Of a stretch of 64,000 nucleotides of DNA, positions 42,215 to 55,714 are shown in pieces. This DNA comes from Cocos nucifera (taxonomy: Eukaryota; Streptophyta; Magnoliopsida; Arecales; Arecaceae): contig QRFJ01000299.1 of the NCBI GenBank assembly GCA_006176705.1, forward strand, positions 496,001 through 560,000. Direction: 5' to 3'. The translations under genes and the position numbers were made by a program. Each line of letters begins with the position of its first letter. Positions within the stretch are counted from its first letter, which is position 1. The notes under the pieces are model-generated. The model was given only the letters and a program-made list of their open reading frames with translations. It was not told the origin of the DNA and ran no database searches.

Positions 42215-43913
42215 TTTGGTATTAGAGCTAGGTGATGTCAAGATGATGTGCCAATAATTGGTATTAGAGCGATATTAGATTTCTTACATTTGGTATCAGA
42301 GCTTGATGGTGCATGGAAGAAAAGACAAGGTCGTACAAGGTAAAATTAGAAATCTGCACAAAAATTCCATGGTATATCTCAGCTCTATTTTTGTTGTTGC
42401 TATGGTTTGGCCAACGGAGAGCAGCAGGTTGAAGGTGAAGGTTGAAATGATTAATGAAAAAGAATTTTTTTGGGGTGCAAGGATTGAATGCATGATTTGC
42501 TGATCGATCTTGATGGAAAGACTGGGGTGTATGACGGTTATATGACAGGTAGAGAGCGCTGAAGTGCTGCAATAGTATTTTTCAAAAGATGTGGGACTGA
42601 GAGAGGCTCGATGGTGTAGTAGTTGAGAGAGGCATCTCAGCAGAGAGCATCAAGATTCTCTAGGAAGAAGGATAGTGTGCGGTTGTTGAAAAGAGATTTT
42701 CTAAGGGGTAATGGTCAAAAGAAGGCTAAAGAAGTGAATATACATCCTTCGGTGTCAGAAAGGCGGAAAAATAATCGAAGATACTTTCAGCAGTTCGACT
42801 AGAGCATGGATTTGCGAAGCCTTGGGGATGATGGAGATGGATGATCCTTGAAGGTCTAGCAGGTTAGGGCTGGACGGCTGTAGAGCGGTGTAGAGATAAG
42901 GCTAGGGAGCGCTGGAGTGTTGCAGTAGTGCTTTCCTAGAGGCATGGGACTGATAGAGGCTTAGTGGTGCAACAGCCATGGGAGGTATCTCAGCAGATGG
43001 TGTTAGGGGCATCTTAGAAAGATCGGATGTAGGTCTCAGAAAGAGCTAGGAGGTCTCAGGGAGCGTCAGGGACATCAAGTAGCCAGAAGTATCATGAATC
43101 AAGTTTTTTCTGCAAGGACACCAGGGAGAGTCGCGGTTCAGGTGGAGGATGGTTCTCCGGGTGCAACTAAAGCGATGGCTAGTGTAGAGGCAGAAGAAAA
43201 GGACTAGGATGAAATTCTCTAGAATTCAGTCGTTGGATTTAGAAGAGTTAGATGAGCTCTTAGATTTTGGAGGTGTCTGCGGGTTGTAGAGGTATTCGAG
43301 ACAGCTTCAAAGGGGTCCACGGAGCATGGAGGGTTTGAAGGGGCAGCGACAGTATTTGAGGTACAGCGGTAGGCTCAGTAGTGTAGTGTTGAGTGATTGG
43401 CCTCAGGTGACTCGGCTATAGAGTCAACTTCTACAGCATCAGATGGACTTCAGATATAGGTAGAGCTCCAGAGAGGTGGCTTCACAATTGGAGAGAAATT
43501 TGACATGAATTCAGAACAGAGGGATGTGGGAGGATAGATATCCTAGCTCCAGCATCGATGATGCACAGATCTAGATGGAGCAGCATATACAGATGGACAG
43601 GCATAGTTCTGAGGAGATCATGTCAGAATTTACAGTGAGTGACGGTACAGAAATATTATGGGTTCTCTTGGAAAGTCCAAGAAAGATGATGCAGCTGCTA
43701 AGCAGAAAAGATCCTATAATTTTAGGATGGTGCAGAGGAGCAAGCCAAGATCTTCAGTGGTAGAGGCGATCATTCTAAAGGGCCTCAAGGATGCACAACA
43801 GCTGAAGAGAATTGGCAGATGTGATGATTGCAAAAGGGGCTATCAGGGTGCGTAGGGATGGCGGGATTGTGCAGGAAGGCATTGCCAAGGCTTGGGAGCA
43901 CCAAGGTGGAGAT
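42215..43913 (+). other. Interior of the non-autonomous element
   Basis: Repeated primer-binding-site-like motifs at 42217, 42259 and 42291; the last, tggtatcagagcttg, is the best match to the copia consensus. A basic frame at 43658-43855 (KKDDAAAKQKRSYNFRMVQR; CDDCKRG) and one at 43575-43763 are the only longer frames; I cannot name them. Confidence 0.6.
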
Positions 43914-44906
43914 TGTGAGGATTTGTGGTACTTCTAAGACTTGAAAGGCGATAGGTAGAGACTAGGATAGGAGTGGTTCTAGGGTGGAGGCGGTGCATAG
44001 CCCTCCACGGGCTCGAGGTCTGGATGTTCGGGACCTTGAGGGGCTTGGTTGATGCTTCGGATACTTGGGATTCAAGGTAGAGCAAGAAACCAAAGTCGGA
44101 GAATCATAACTGTATAGAAGAGCTTTTTTGCAGGTTAGTCAGCTCAGTTTGAAACTGAGTCGGCTAAGTCTCAGAGCACAGGACAGACAGAAGGTCGTGT
44201 TCGGGACTATAGCATGGCATGCAACTGGGTCGGCTTAGTCTAAAACTGAGCCAACCCAGTCTCAGACTGAGCCGACCCAGTCTCAGGTTAGCCGGCTCAG
44301 TGCTGAGACTGAACCGGCTCAGTCTGCGGGCAGAATTATGCGTGGGTTCTGTTTAGACTAGAATAGAAACTTATCCTAGGGGTCTTAAGACCTAGTTCAA
44401 GAGGTCTTAAGGTGGTTAACTTATGTATGGGTCGGATCAAGATCCAGGAGATGAGAGCATAGGAGACATGGGTCTACATGGGCTCGGTGAGTGTTTTCAT
44501 GTATTAGGTTAGTCGGAAAGTTTTTTGGTCGGGCCTAATGGCTATATATAAATACATAGGTTATATTAGGATTTTATTATACTATGGAATACAGATCTTT
44601 TCTTCTTCAACTCTCTTCTTCTCTTCTCTCTAGAGTTGCCACCCCAGGATTCTTGAAGAAACCCTAGAGAGGGGGGCGTCTCCCTCAAGCCCAACGAGGG
44701 AGACGCTCCATCATAGATCTAGATGGAGGATCAGTAGTTTGCTGCCCATAGAGAACGCCATAGATTTCTTCAAGTCCGTGCTAAAGATCATAAGCTTCCG
44801 CAATATGGTATCAAGGCTTGTGATGCCAAGGATGATTGACATTCGAACGATATCATGGAATAACAATTGGTATCAGGAAGAAGTGATGCCAGTTGGTGGG
44901 TATACA
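43914..44906 (+). repeat. Non-autonomous element, 3' LTR
   Basis: Near-identical in structure to 41242-42214, with one extra copy of the agactgagccgacccagtct unit in the dyad block (44126-44330). TATA box near 44545. Confidence 0.88.
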
Positions 44907-44911
44907 TTCTC

Positions 44912-46999
44912 ATCTACCTCTCTTGATACCATCATTTTGCAGGATAATGTTATGCTAGTTCTCACCAAGACCTTCACGTTTTAGTCTACATATTGATTAT
45001 TGTAACTCTAGCCCTTCAGTTCCATCATCACTAATTCTAATGCCAATTCCAAGCCCTTATTATTGCCACTACTATGTCATTGGTTCTATTACAACCTTAT
45101 GAGCACCAGCCTTTGTGCAGCTTCTGTATCGCCACTGTGTCTATGAACAAAATGCTACTAATTATTATGAGACCACCCTTTCTCCACCATTGACCAATTA
45201 TGGCGCCATACATGTGCATCGTGCCCTTGTTGTGCACCTTAATATCATCATCATTATTTTGCTTTTAAAATCATCATTATCACCGTAACTCTCACTGCTA
45301 TTTCATCACTCCGATGTCAACCTTATTTAACCAAACAATATGCAATTTCCGCATCACTATGCATGCATGCATGCAAAAATTACAGCTAGCAATATGAAGC
45401 CAATAATGCCTCTACATTGCCATATTTGTCGCTATAACATAACATGCCACTCGATCGACACTCCACTTTTGATGTCATCATGATGATAGTCATATTTCAA
45501 GTGTTTCGGCCAGATTTTTTTGGTTATATCTAATGACATTCTTTGATTTCTTTGTACCACATCCAGCCCATTCCGCGTCCCCACTCTCATCGGTAATCCC
45601 TTGCCAGCCATTCATGCGCTCCCATCCTGAATCTTTAGTTTTCTCCCCCAACAACAAAAAGTCCGAAATGGTGACAGAGGTCATGAATACCGGCTTTCTG
45701 CCATTCCACCTAAATTCACCATTATAACGTGGATCATTCACATGATCTTTTTGGAGTAGGACGACAGATATGCTGGCCTAAATCATGTGAGGGTGGGGCC
45801 CAAACTTAGGAACTTGAATCTTTGAGATAAATCTTTGTTTTGTAGAGTTGGTAAAGTAATCAGATATTGTATTGATGCTGAACATTGTTTCTTTCTTGAC
45901 CCCAATTTCAATCGCTTTTTCTTCCATCCTAGTTTTAGGGAAAGGAGGATATTTTTTTTCTTGATTTGTTTGAGCATAAATGTGGACAATGGATGTGTTA
46001 AAAGATAAATTTTGTTTTTTCTCTTGAAAATATAAGGTAAGGTGGAATCCGTTGACTGAGACCCATTGATCTACCATAGGGCGCACCCAAGGATGTGAGC
46101 CAAAGCCGAAAACTCAATCAACCATATGGGTGTAATCTATGCCTGACATCCATAACTAATAACCTTTGCTTAAAAGAGATGGAAGAGCTTTCTCCCTCAA
46201 CAAAAGGCCAAAACATGGCCTAATGGTCTATGGAGCTAGACTTAACAAACCGATAAATTTTGACAAACAGCCTATGGATGGAACCTCCATATAAGAGAAA
46301 TATGAAGAGGACCCTTAAGTAAAGACAAGCAATTCAGGAGAAGAGCAAAATCCTAAAGGGAGGAGAAGGGAGACTTGCTTGACTCTCCGGCTCTCTATTT
46401 TCTCTCTATTGTTCTCAAGGCTCTATTTAAGTTAAGAATTAGAAGGTCCCCACCAAAACACTCTCGACGTGTGCGGACTTCCTTTGTTGGTATCCTTCAG
46501 AGTCATGATTATAGACAGCGTCTAGCTCTAGCCATATCAGCACCCTTCTAGAGTTTTACAGTAATAGATTGGTGCTAGAAGAAGGATCAATCCCTTTGAG
46601 AGAGAAAGAGAACATGATGTGGATAAGAACACAAAACTCCACCGCATCTCACCGATAATCTATCCATCATAGTCCGAGCAGCACTACCCATGGGTCCATT
46701 GTAGTATAGCCTCCCGACCATAGTAGATCCATCACTGCTTAATGCCTTGGTTCATCAGATCCAGGTATTGACCAGTGTCATGTAGTGACTCTAACAAATG
46801 ACAAAGCAATAGCGATAGTGTGAGGAACCAAACCTCCAACCACTCCCTCCTGTCGCGTGTGGTGATCTCGCTCCTTGAGCTTGGGGGCCATCCCTCAGTG
46901 GTACTCCCACCATCCTTCTTTTGCAACCCATTTTCCCTTCCATCTAGGTCCGAGAGAAGAGATGCGGTCGAGAAGCTCTTCTTCCATTGGAGATTTAAC
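44912..46999. other. Intergenic, no gene recognised
   Basis: Minus-strand frames of 83 and 102 codons at 45741-45490 and 46086-45778 lie close together but show no domain I can identify. A catgcatgcatgcatgc microsatellite lies at 45360-45375. Confidence 0.4.
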
Positions 47000-49193
47000 T
47001 AATAGAACTAGATCTAAAGTTTCAGGACTAGATCTTGAAACCTTTTCAAGATCAGACAGCAAAAGAGTAAAATTAATCAAAATTAATTTTAAATTCTAGA
47101 AAATATCCTAAATCTAAGATTTATTACATGATCATGGCATGTTATTAAATCAAAAATTAAAAATCTAGAAAAAAAACTAAAACATGTTGATCACATCAAC
47201 ATGTATATACACTACATCTAATGCAGGTATGAAAATAATAGATCAGACTATTACCTATGCAAGTTAAACATTTTAACTTGCTGATCCAAACTTGAGGATG
47301 ATGTTGCAAGCTGCACATACATCTGGCTTCTAGGAGTCGTTCACACGAGCCCACGAACCACGATCAGAAGTCCGATGCAGGAAATTAGCACAGTATGCTA
47401 GTACTGTACTGATCCTTCTTTGACGGTCGATCTAGAGCAATCTTCTTTAAATCTTAGACTCTCCAATTTTTAGAAGAAAGAAAAAGAGATTTTAAACCTG
47501 AGATACCTCTCAAAAATCTCTAAAGAAGAGGAAAAGATCAAAGAAAAAATCCTAGAAGAAGAACTCTTCTTCTTCTTCTTTGTTCTCTCACCTAGACACC
47601 TAGATTGGTGTCTATAAAATTTTCATATCCCAATACTCTTTCTTTTTGATTTTCACCTACCCCAAAGGTCTCTCAATGATTTAGAATATATCCAAAAATC
47701 AGTCCAAAATTCATCCTATATAGAGAGATATAGAGGAGTCCTTGTCTAGGTCAAATACCTAGACAAGGAATGTCCAAATTAGGCAAGACAAGGGGCGCCC
47801 AACTCTTGGGCTCCCCCTCTTTCTTTTCTACTGTGGACCATCAGGTTTTGTCATACAAAAATTCCTCTAAAATCCATGAAAATTTTAGAAAAAAATTGGG
47901 TGGAATCGATGCACTATAGGAAGAGTTTTGGTTTCCTAAAATTCTATCTCATAGAATTTGAAATCAAAACCAATTCTTACTTTGACTTGGTCCACACTTA
48001 ATTTACCTTGTAAGAAAGAAAAAGAAGGACTTTGGGATGTGGTGGGCTTCTCTTGGGCATGGAGAATTCACTCAAAATCAAAGGGGGCATGAAGGGTGGG
48101 CATTGGAACTAAGGTGGTGCAAGGAGGGAAGTTCCTAGTCTTACTAGGATTCTTATTTTGATTTGGTTCAACATGATTTCTCTAACTAAATCAAACTAAA
48201 ATTAATTTAACCTAATTAAATTAGGTCCTAAACTAATTAAAAACTTAATCAAATTAAATTAGATTTAATTTTAATTTAATTTCTAATAAAATTAAAAAAT
48301 TTGGTTGATCCAAGTCCTAGTTGAACTAGAACTAGTTCTTCCTTGCACTTGGCTTATCCAATAAATCAATTGGATTTGATCCAATCAAGTTCAAATTAAA
48401 TTAAATTTAATTATATTTAATTAGACTTAATTTTAGTCCTTTGTCTTAAATCAATTTAGCCAATTAGCAATCTAATTGCTAATCGATCCTCCTGCAATAC
48501 TGTACTAGGTTAAACATCAATCATATTGATCGTTTAATCCTATAACGATTCTTAATCGTTGATCAACCATCCGATCAGATCGTAAACTCTAATGTGTATG
48601 ACTTCATAGGTCCGAAGCTAAGTTGGTAGTACAAGAATAAATTTTTATACTAATCAAAGTGACCATCTAGCAATAATACCTGATGGTTGGATAGGTCGAA
48701 TGTGTAGAACAACATCCTTAGAATCCATGCGGATATGATTTTCATATAATTCATTTCTTTGACCAAAATGCTCGTAGGATACCTCAGAGTTCAATATCAA
48801 CTCTGATAAGATTGTCCATATTGTATTTCAAAATATCAAATTCATCTGATGGATTATCCTGGCCAAGATTTTGCTATATTAAAATACAGTGTTACATTTN
48901 NNNNNNNNNGATTGTATACTAACCTTCCGGATCAATCACCATCCTCATGATGATCCTATGGTCGGAAGCAACTTATGAATTAATAATGATTATTCATGTC
49001 TTAAATTTTCAACTCTTGAAAATATGAATTATCATTACCATTAACTCAAAGGATGTATCACAGACACTAAATACACATATGTGATAGAAAATAACCCATT
49101 TATTGCTTTTAGTCAAAATTACAATTTTGCCCCTAGAAGTGTATTACAAGTGTCAGCCAATTCTGGCTTTTAGGGCACATATATCTAACACGC
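47000..49193 (-). mobile_element. Long LTR inserted in copia element A (left end uncertain)
   Basis: On the minus strand it starts tgttagatatatgtgccct at 49193, exactly where the copia RNase H frame breaks off. It has a (gaagaa)n leader near 47555-47580 and a TATA-like stretch near 47610-47625. I could not find its other end or a target duplication, so solo LTR versus larger element is undecided. A 10-N gap lies inside. Confidence 0.6.
48900..48909. other. Assembly gap, 10 N
   Basis: Ten consecutive N within the LTR at 47000-49193. Confidence 1.
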
Positions 49194-50754
49194 ACATGAT
49201 AGACTGGGTTCTATGCCAACAATAGAGTGACTATCACTGAATAGTGTAACCTTGCTCTACTCCACCCCCAACTTATCAATCAGCCTCCTAAGCTAAAGGG
49301 CTTCGTTTGCAGCCTTCGTTATCCCAATGTACTTAGCCTCTATGGTAGACAAGGCCATGATTGACTGAAGGATTGATCTCCAAGACACCGGTCCATCATA
49401 TATGCAGAAGAGGTATCCAATAGTAGACCTCCTTGTATTAAGATCACCAGCATAATTTGCATCAAAAAACCTTTCTAGAGAACCTGAACCTTCATACATC
49501 TTTATAGATTATTCTCCAAATCCTCTCGGCTACCCACCAAATACCAAACCATAATTTCTTGTTCCATGCAGATATCTCAATATCCATTTCAATACTTTCC
49601 AATGTTCCTTCCCAGGTTAGCCATGTATCTATAACCATGCTCACAGCATATGATATATCTGATTTACAGCACACCATAGTGTACATCACACTGCCTACAG
49701 TATTTGCATAAGAGACTCATTCCATGTACTCTCTCTCCTCTTCTGACTGGAGGCACTGTAACTTGGAGAGAGATATATTGCTCAGTAATGACGTCTCTGC
49801 AGGTTTGGCCTTCTCCATCCCAAATCTCTTCAAAACCTTCTAGGCATACTTTTCTTATGACAAATGGAGCACTCCTTTGCACCTATCCCTATAAATCTCC
49901 ATTCCAAGAATTTTCTCAGCTGGACCCAAATCTTTCATCTCAAATTCAGATGATAATGCTCTTTTCAATCTTTTCACAACATCCATGCTTCTACTGGCTA
50001 TGAGCATATCATCTACATACAATAATAGGTACTGGGCATCCTCCTCAATTATATCCTTGACATAGACACAACAATCATGTTCACATCTACTGAAACCTAG
50101 GCTCAAGACAAAGCTATCAAACCTTCGATACCACTGATGAGGGGATTGTTTCAAGCCATACAAAGACTTCCTGAGTAAACACACCTTTTCTTTCTATCCC
50201 ATCTCCATGAAATCATCCGATTGCTTCATGTAGATTCTTTCTTCTAAAGTTTCATGAAAAAAGGCTATCTTCATATCCATCTATTCCAATTCCATGTTAT
50301 GTTGTGCCATCAGTGACAATAAAACTCAAATAGATGTATGACGCATCATAGGAGAAAAAAATTTTGTGTAGTCAATTTCTTTCCTTTGTGAGTATCTCTT
50401 TGCTACCAGCCTTGCTTTGAATCTAACTCCATCTTGTTCTGAAGGTGCTTTTTTCTTTGTGAACACCCACTTTGAGCCAATAGGTCGAGCACCCTCTAGA
50501 AGATCCACCAGCTGCCATGTCTGATTCTTCTCAAGTGATTCCATCTCCTCCATCATGGCCTGCATCCATGAATCATGATCCTCACTCTCCATGGCCTCTG
50601 CATAATTCTTTGGATCTCCATTAGCAGTGATGAGTGCATAGGAGATAACCTCATCAATGCTATATTTGATCGGTCTTCTAATAGTATGCTGGGGCTTGTG
50701 CAAAGCCACTCCTACTAGCACATTTCTGCTTGATGTCTGTGGCTGCTCCTGCAC
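49194..50754 (-). pseudogene. Copia A reverse transcriptase and RNase H
   Basis: VDLLEGARPIGSKWVFTKKK, FKARLVAKRYSQRKEIDYTK, LYGLKQSPHQWYRRFDSFVL and an intact LLLYVDDMLIASRSM. RNase H: FDANYAGDLNTRRSTIGYLF, GPVSWRSILQSIMALSTIEA, ending at NPVYH.R where the LTR is inserted. Frameshifts lie near 50330, 49860 and 49690. Confidence 0.87.
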
Positions 50755-52236
50755 ATCTATCTGAACTATCGGCCCTCTATGCTAATTTTTAATCTAAGAT
50801 AATACTTTTCTGCCCAGCTCCACCTCAACAGGAACACTCCTATAAGTGGACGTAACCTACATGCCATCATTCTCTGACTGACCACCATTGTTTATCTTTA
50901 TTTTCCTAGTTTCATCTATCCCAGACCTCCTCAAGATGCTCTTCTCATCAAAGATAACATTCCTGCTGATCACTGACTTCTGTGCTTAAAAGTCTCATAG
51001 CAGGTACCTCTTGACTCCTTGTGGATATCCTATGAATTCCATCTTTTGAAATTTTGGATCCAATTTGCTCCTCTCGGTTGCCTCCACATGTGCATAGACT
51101 GTGCAACCAAAAATTTTTAGGTGGCCAAGCTCCACCTTCTTTTCACTCTAGATCTCTTCTAGAATGCCTCCATTTAGCTTATAATGAGGGGACTTATTCA
51201 TAAGAAAATAAGGAAAAGTTAGAGCATCATCCCAAAAGAACTTTGAGAGTGATGTTTGTAGCCTCAAACTCCGTGCCTTCTCGATCAGTGTCCGATTCAT
51301 CCTCTCTGCGACACCATTCTATTGGGGAGTCATCCTCACCGTGTAATAGCATTTGATGCCATTTTCCTCATAGTATCTTCTGAACTCCAGGCTAGTATAC
51401 TCTCCTCCATTGTCTGACCACAGATACTTTATCTATCTTCCTGACTCCTTCTCTACTTCAGCTCTTCAGGCTCTGAACCAGATAAACACCTCTAATTTTT
51501 CTCTGATCAGATAAACCCACACCTTTCTTGAGAAATCATCAATGAAAGTAATAAAGTATTTTGCCTCATCTCTAGCTGATATAGGAGCTGATCCCCACAC
51601 ATCCAAGTGTAATAAATCCAGCACTTCCTCACTGCGCTTGGTACTTCTGGCAAACTTCATCCTATGCTGTTTGCCAAAGATACACGGCTCACAAAGATCT
51701 ATGCCCTCCTTCTTTAGGGCTGGGATAATACCTCTTCTACTTAGTTCTGTGAGCCCACGGTCACTCATATGATCCATCCGATAGTACCACAGCCAATATA
51801 AAATCTGCTCCTATGTCGCTGCTAGCACCTTTGCACTATCATTTACCACTGAGTCTTTCATTCTATAAAGATTGTTGCTTAGTCTTCTACCTCTCATCAC
51901 TACCAAAGCTTTCTTAGAAATTTTCAGATATCCACTCCCAGTCTGGCTACTAAAAGCATAATCCTGCTCCTTCAAGTAGCCCAAAGAAATCAAATTTCTT
52001 TTCAAATTCGATACATGCCTGACATTTGATAATGTACGAATGATTCCGTCATACATCCTCCCCCTGATAGAGTCAATTCTAGCTAGTTTGCATGGATGAT
52101 CATCTCCAAAGCTGATACTTTCACCATCGACCTTCTGATAGGTAGCAAACCACTCTCGATGAGAAGTATAGTGGTGTGAGCATGCTGAATCTAATATCCA
52201 TATAGTATCACACTCTATGGATCCATCTGATGACAA
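50200..52236 (-). pseudogene. Copia A protease and integrase, linker to RT
   Basis: Protease: ILDSACSHHYTSHREWF (active site DSAC). GAG-preintegrase: DHMSDRGLTELSRRGIIPAL and CEPCIFGKQHRMKF; the first His of the HHCC finger is Tyr (WYYRMDH). Integrase core: LDVWGSAPIS, FIDDFSRKVWVYL and SDNGGEYTS, then YAHVEATERSKLDPKFQKM. The linker leads to SWMQAMMEEMESLEKNQTW at the RT start. A few stops. Confidence 0.85.
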
Positions 52237-52515
52237 TCTCTTCTCAGATGTCCAGACTGATGATATTTATAACATTTCAATGTCATCTTCCTCTGATCGT
52301 GAGACTTTGACCTACCCTTGGATTTTTCTCTTGTCTTCTCCTTTGATTATTCCTATCTTTCATTCACAACCAAGATCTCAGACTTAGGATCTTCCTTATA
52401 GATCTTCTTTCTTTGCTCATTTGATCTGAGCACACCAACAACCTCTTCATAATTTAGGATCTCTTTCCCATGAACTAGAGTTGTTATGAGACCATCATAC
52501 GAACCTGGGAGAGAA
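52236..52515 (-). pseudogene. Copia A gag, C-terminal part with zinc knuckle
   Basis: DGLITTLVHGKEILNYEEVV, then a basic stretch and CYKYHQSGHLRRDC. This is the CX2CX4HX4C knuckle with the second Cys replaced by Tyr, which should weaken zinc binding. Confidence 0.8.
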
Positions 52516-52520
52516 CATAA

Positions 52521-54998
52521 TGATAGGATTGGTGTATGGGGCAGAAGAATGGATTTTAAAGCAAAATTATGAAATCATACAAATCAATCCCAAACCCTAG
52601 GACTACCTTACTAGCAATTAAATCATATAACATGCATTTGTAATATAAAAGAAAGTATTAGAACATACCTCTTATTGCTAAACCCTGAATTATCCCTAAT
52701 TGTCGGCAGCAGTCTGTCAGGGGTTCCACCAGGTGCCCACGTATTCATCCTTCAATGTTGATCCACACGGAGACTTGATTAAGACACTAGCACCTCTGAT
52801 TTATATATAATTAAAATTTTAATAATAAAAACTTTAATTAAATGGGCAAGACCTTTCTTAGCCTTTATGTTACCTTCCTTGTCTCTCCTCACCTATCTTT
52901 CTTTTTCTTTATCTTCTTAATTTTTCTTCCTAATCTCTTTACCTTAAAATAACTTTTTATCCTTATAAAGACAAGGTCTGGACAAGAGAAGGAAAGAAAA
53001 AAAAATTAGACAATAAGAAAACACTTGTAAGAAAGAAAGATAATTTTTCAACTCTCGGACTCTTGGTGCACACCCTTATTTATAATGTACGTAGGGGTGC
53101 CAACACATTTTTTTGCACCCTTTTCATATTATTATCTTATGTCCCTTCAGCCTATCTCATGCCTTATCAAATAATAATGACATGTAGACTTAGTCCAAGA
53201 GGTGCCTTAAAGCAGAAGGACTCTTGGACTAATTCTACGTAAGTTTTTTACGAAGAGTCGCAAGCCATCATTTTTGGTGCCATCATATACAACCATTAGA
53301 TCTAATAAGAAGGCCATCCAATGGCCTTGATGAGGGATGCCCATTCAGCAAAAATGGCATGAAGATGATCTTTGAATAGTCAAAGTCCCAAGGGACTTTG
53401 ACTTGGTCCAAGAGGCGCCAAGGAAGAGTGGGCGGCAAGGAGTCCTGGGCGACAAAGAGTTCCTTCTTATACAAATAGATAATGGAGTTTTTCACCTACA
53501 GAAGAACTCTTTTACGCCCCATATCTGATGTCCATACCTATTTGAAAAATTTATGCAACATGAAAAATAGAAAAAGTCAAAGAAGGTAGGCGCTAACTTA
53601 ATCCCATGCGCCAAAAACTCTTTGCACATGAAAGACTTCCCACGCGCAAGAGAGAGACTCTCTGGCACATGGGATTCTGGTATGTGACATCCCAACTAAA
53701 GCCCAATCAGTCTAGGTTAATCCAATTCAGGACCAAATCCAATTTGGCTCAAATTGGTCCTTAATTAGCTCAAATCGGAAGCCAATTCGAATCCAATTCG
53801 AATCTGGATGCTAGGGTTTGCTACATGTGCTAGCATGTTCATCTTGCAAACATGGTCTAATCTAATTAGATCCTTAATCAATTCTCTTTGTGTGTGACCC
53901 ATTGGGTTCTACATCTAGCCAGCAGTGGGTCTGGGTGTGATTTGACCTAATCAGGTTAGAACTCAACTAAATCGATTTAGGTCAAAACTAGCCTACCCAG
54001 TTTGACCAATTAGAACACTTTCTAATTTAATGATCAAATTAAAATTTTAATTTGATTAAACCCATAAGACATGATTGATGTCTAGCAATATATCGTGACT
54101 TTTCGAAAGATGTAAAATTTTGATGAAAATACCAAAAATATCCTTCAGTGGAAAGTTATCATGCAACTAGATCCTTCGATCATCCTGCATCCTGAATATG
54201 ACTCTGGATATGGAAATATGTCAAACCCAATATCATATTCATTTATCTTTCAATCTTATGATGATGATTCATTTAATAAAATATTAAAAATCATTTCTAA
54301 TTTTCATCATGCTTTGATCAAAGTCTTCTTGAATCATCATTTGTTTGAAGCAGGCAGGATGCGATTTCCTCTTACTAGGAGTGATCGATTCCATGTTAAC
54401 CTACTTACAACCTTCATATATATAGTCTACCATATCCAGATCATCCCGTACATGTCTGAGTCATGAATGAGTATGAACCAAAATATGGATTTATATATAT
54501 AAGATTCTATGATAGTTTCAGATCAAAGGATTACATGCATAATTCTACTATGAGAACCATCTATTGACATGTGGATAAGACTCCATTAGATATTCTCAAC
54601 TTAGATCAATTCAGTGAACTTATTCTCTAATGAGCACCCATATTCTTGTATTAGTGTTATACACAAGTGATTGTGAGATCAATCACTCTCTTAATTGAGC
54701 ATACAAAAGATGTGCTAGTCTTACCAAAAATATTGATCCCTAACTCAATGTTCCATTGATCAAGAATGTTTAAATTAGGATTTTAAGATTTTAGATCTCA
54801 CTGGTATATCTCATCATAATCCTAAAATCATAGCCTTAATTTATGGGGTTCATCATAATCTTAAATAAATAATAGGACATTGCATATAATGAAATAATGC
54901 CTTTATTTATTTTAAAATGTCATTACATGAGTTTGGAAGACAAAGAATGGCCCAATAAATAAATTTTTTTTTATTGGCTTGAGGGCATATACCTTTCA
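52521..54998 (-). mobile_element. Solo LTR (family Y, 2.48 kb) inside copia A gag
   Basis: On the minus strand: tgaaaggtatatgccc ... ccaatcctatca. The flanking 5-bp duplication reads CATAA on the plus strand at 52516-52520 and 54999-55003. No internal region or second LTR is present, so it is a product of LTR-LTR recombination. Its TATA (tttataatgta on the plus strand) is near 53083-53093. A second copy lies inverted at 59858-62354. Confidence 0.92.
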
Positions 54999-55003
54999 CA
55001 TAA

Positions 55004-55446
55004 TAGAAGCAATATCCGATCCTCCTCATCGATCTTTACATCCAAACTCTTCATCTTAGAACACACCTAATTGAACCTTTGGATATGTACAACAAGATCT
55101 CCTCCTTCGGACATCTCAGACTATACACCTATTTCTTCAACCATAGCTTGTTTGTTATGTTCTTCCCCATATATGTGTTCTCCAGTCTCTCCCAGAGCTC
55201 CTTTGTCATAGTCTCTATGCAAACCTCAGAAAAAACCTGATCAGCCAAGCACATCCGAATTATGCTAAAAGTAATTTCCTCCAACTCTTTCTAATCCTCA
55301 GTACCGATCTTTTTCGATCTTTCTTTTATCAAGACCTTGTACATTCTCTATTGAATCAACAAATCCTTTACTCTTTGCTGCCATAGGGTAAAGTTTTCCT
55401 TACCGTCGAACTTCTTAAAATTCATCTTGAATCCACTTGATCCCAT
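55004..55446 (-). pseudogene. Copia A gag, N-terminal part
   Basis: Begins MGSSGFKMNFKKFDGKENF and LWQQRVKDLLIQ, the UBN2/gag start of Tork-type elements, with several in-frame stops afterwards. It ends at the solo LTR; the remaining gag codons continue in the same frame at 52515 once LTR and duplication are disregarded. Confidence 0.85.
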
Positions 55447-55700
55447 GACTTCAAACAAGTCAAGAACAGATCCCTAACATCCTTTACGATTACACACCAG
55501 TAAAACTATCCTTCATAGAAGATCAAATTAGCCCTAGATCCTCTTTCCAAACTTCTGTATCACCATTCCTCTATGTAAACAATCTTCATCTCAATCTAAA
55601 GACAACCACGAAGTAAACTAGAAGTTTTAGGATAAAACCTAATGCAACAGATCCTGAATGTAGTAAATCCTAGGTATTTTTCTTCCTTCCATGCAACACC

Positions 55701-55712
55701 GCGCTGATACCA
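55701..55712 (-). promoter_or_regulatory. Copia A primer-binding site
   Basis: tggtatcagcgc, two bases inside the LTR: the initiator-Met tRNA type usual for plant copia elements. Confidence 0.85.
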
Positions 55713-55714
55713 AA

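Larger units (their letters stand above)
41242..44906 (+). mobile_element. Complete non-autonomous copia-type LTR element (3.7 kb)
   Basis: Direct LTRs 41242-42214 (973 bp) and 43914-44906 (993 bp) start t(a/g)tgaggattt and end gggtataca. The 5-bp target duplication TTCTC is at 41237-41241 and 44907-44911. A tggtattagagct primer-binding site, the initiator-Met type of copia, begins at 42217. A polypurine tract (aaggtggaga) ends at 43913. The 1.7 kb interior has no RT, integrase or protease motif, only short basic frames, so the element must depend on a partner in trans. Confidence 0.9.

Noticed and set aside
42290..42306. tggtatcagagcttg as part of a tRNA gene
   Set aside because: It is a copia primer-binding-site-type sequence complementary to a tRNA end; no cloverleaf is formed around it. 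I saw no tRNA, rRNA or other RNA gene anywhere in the window.
45490..46086. Two neighbouring minus-strand frames of 83 and 102 codons as a gene
   Set aside because: No family motif, no clear splice signals joining them, and ordinary AT-rich composition; left as unassigned.
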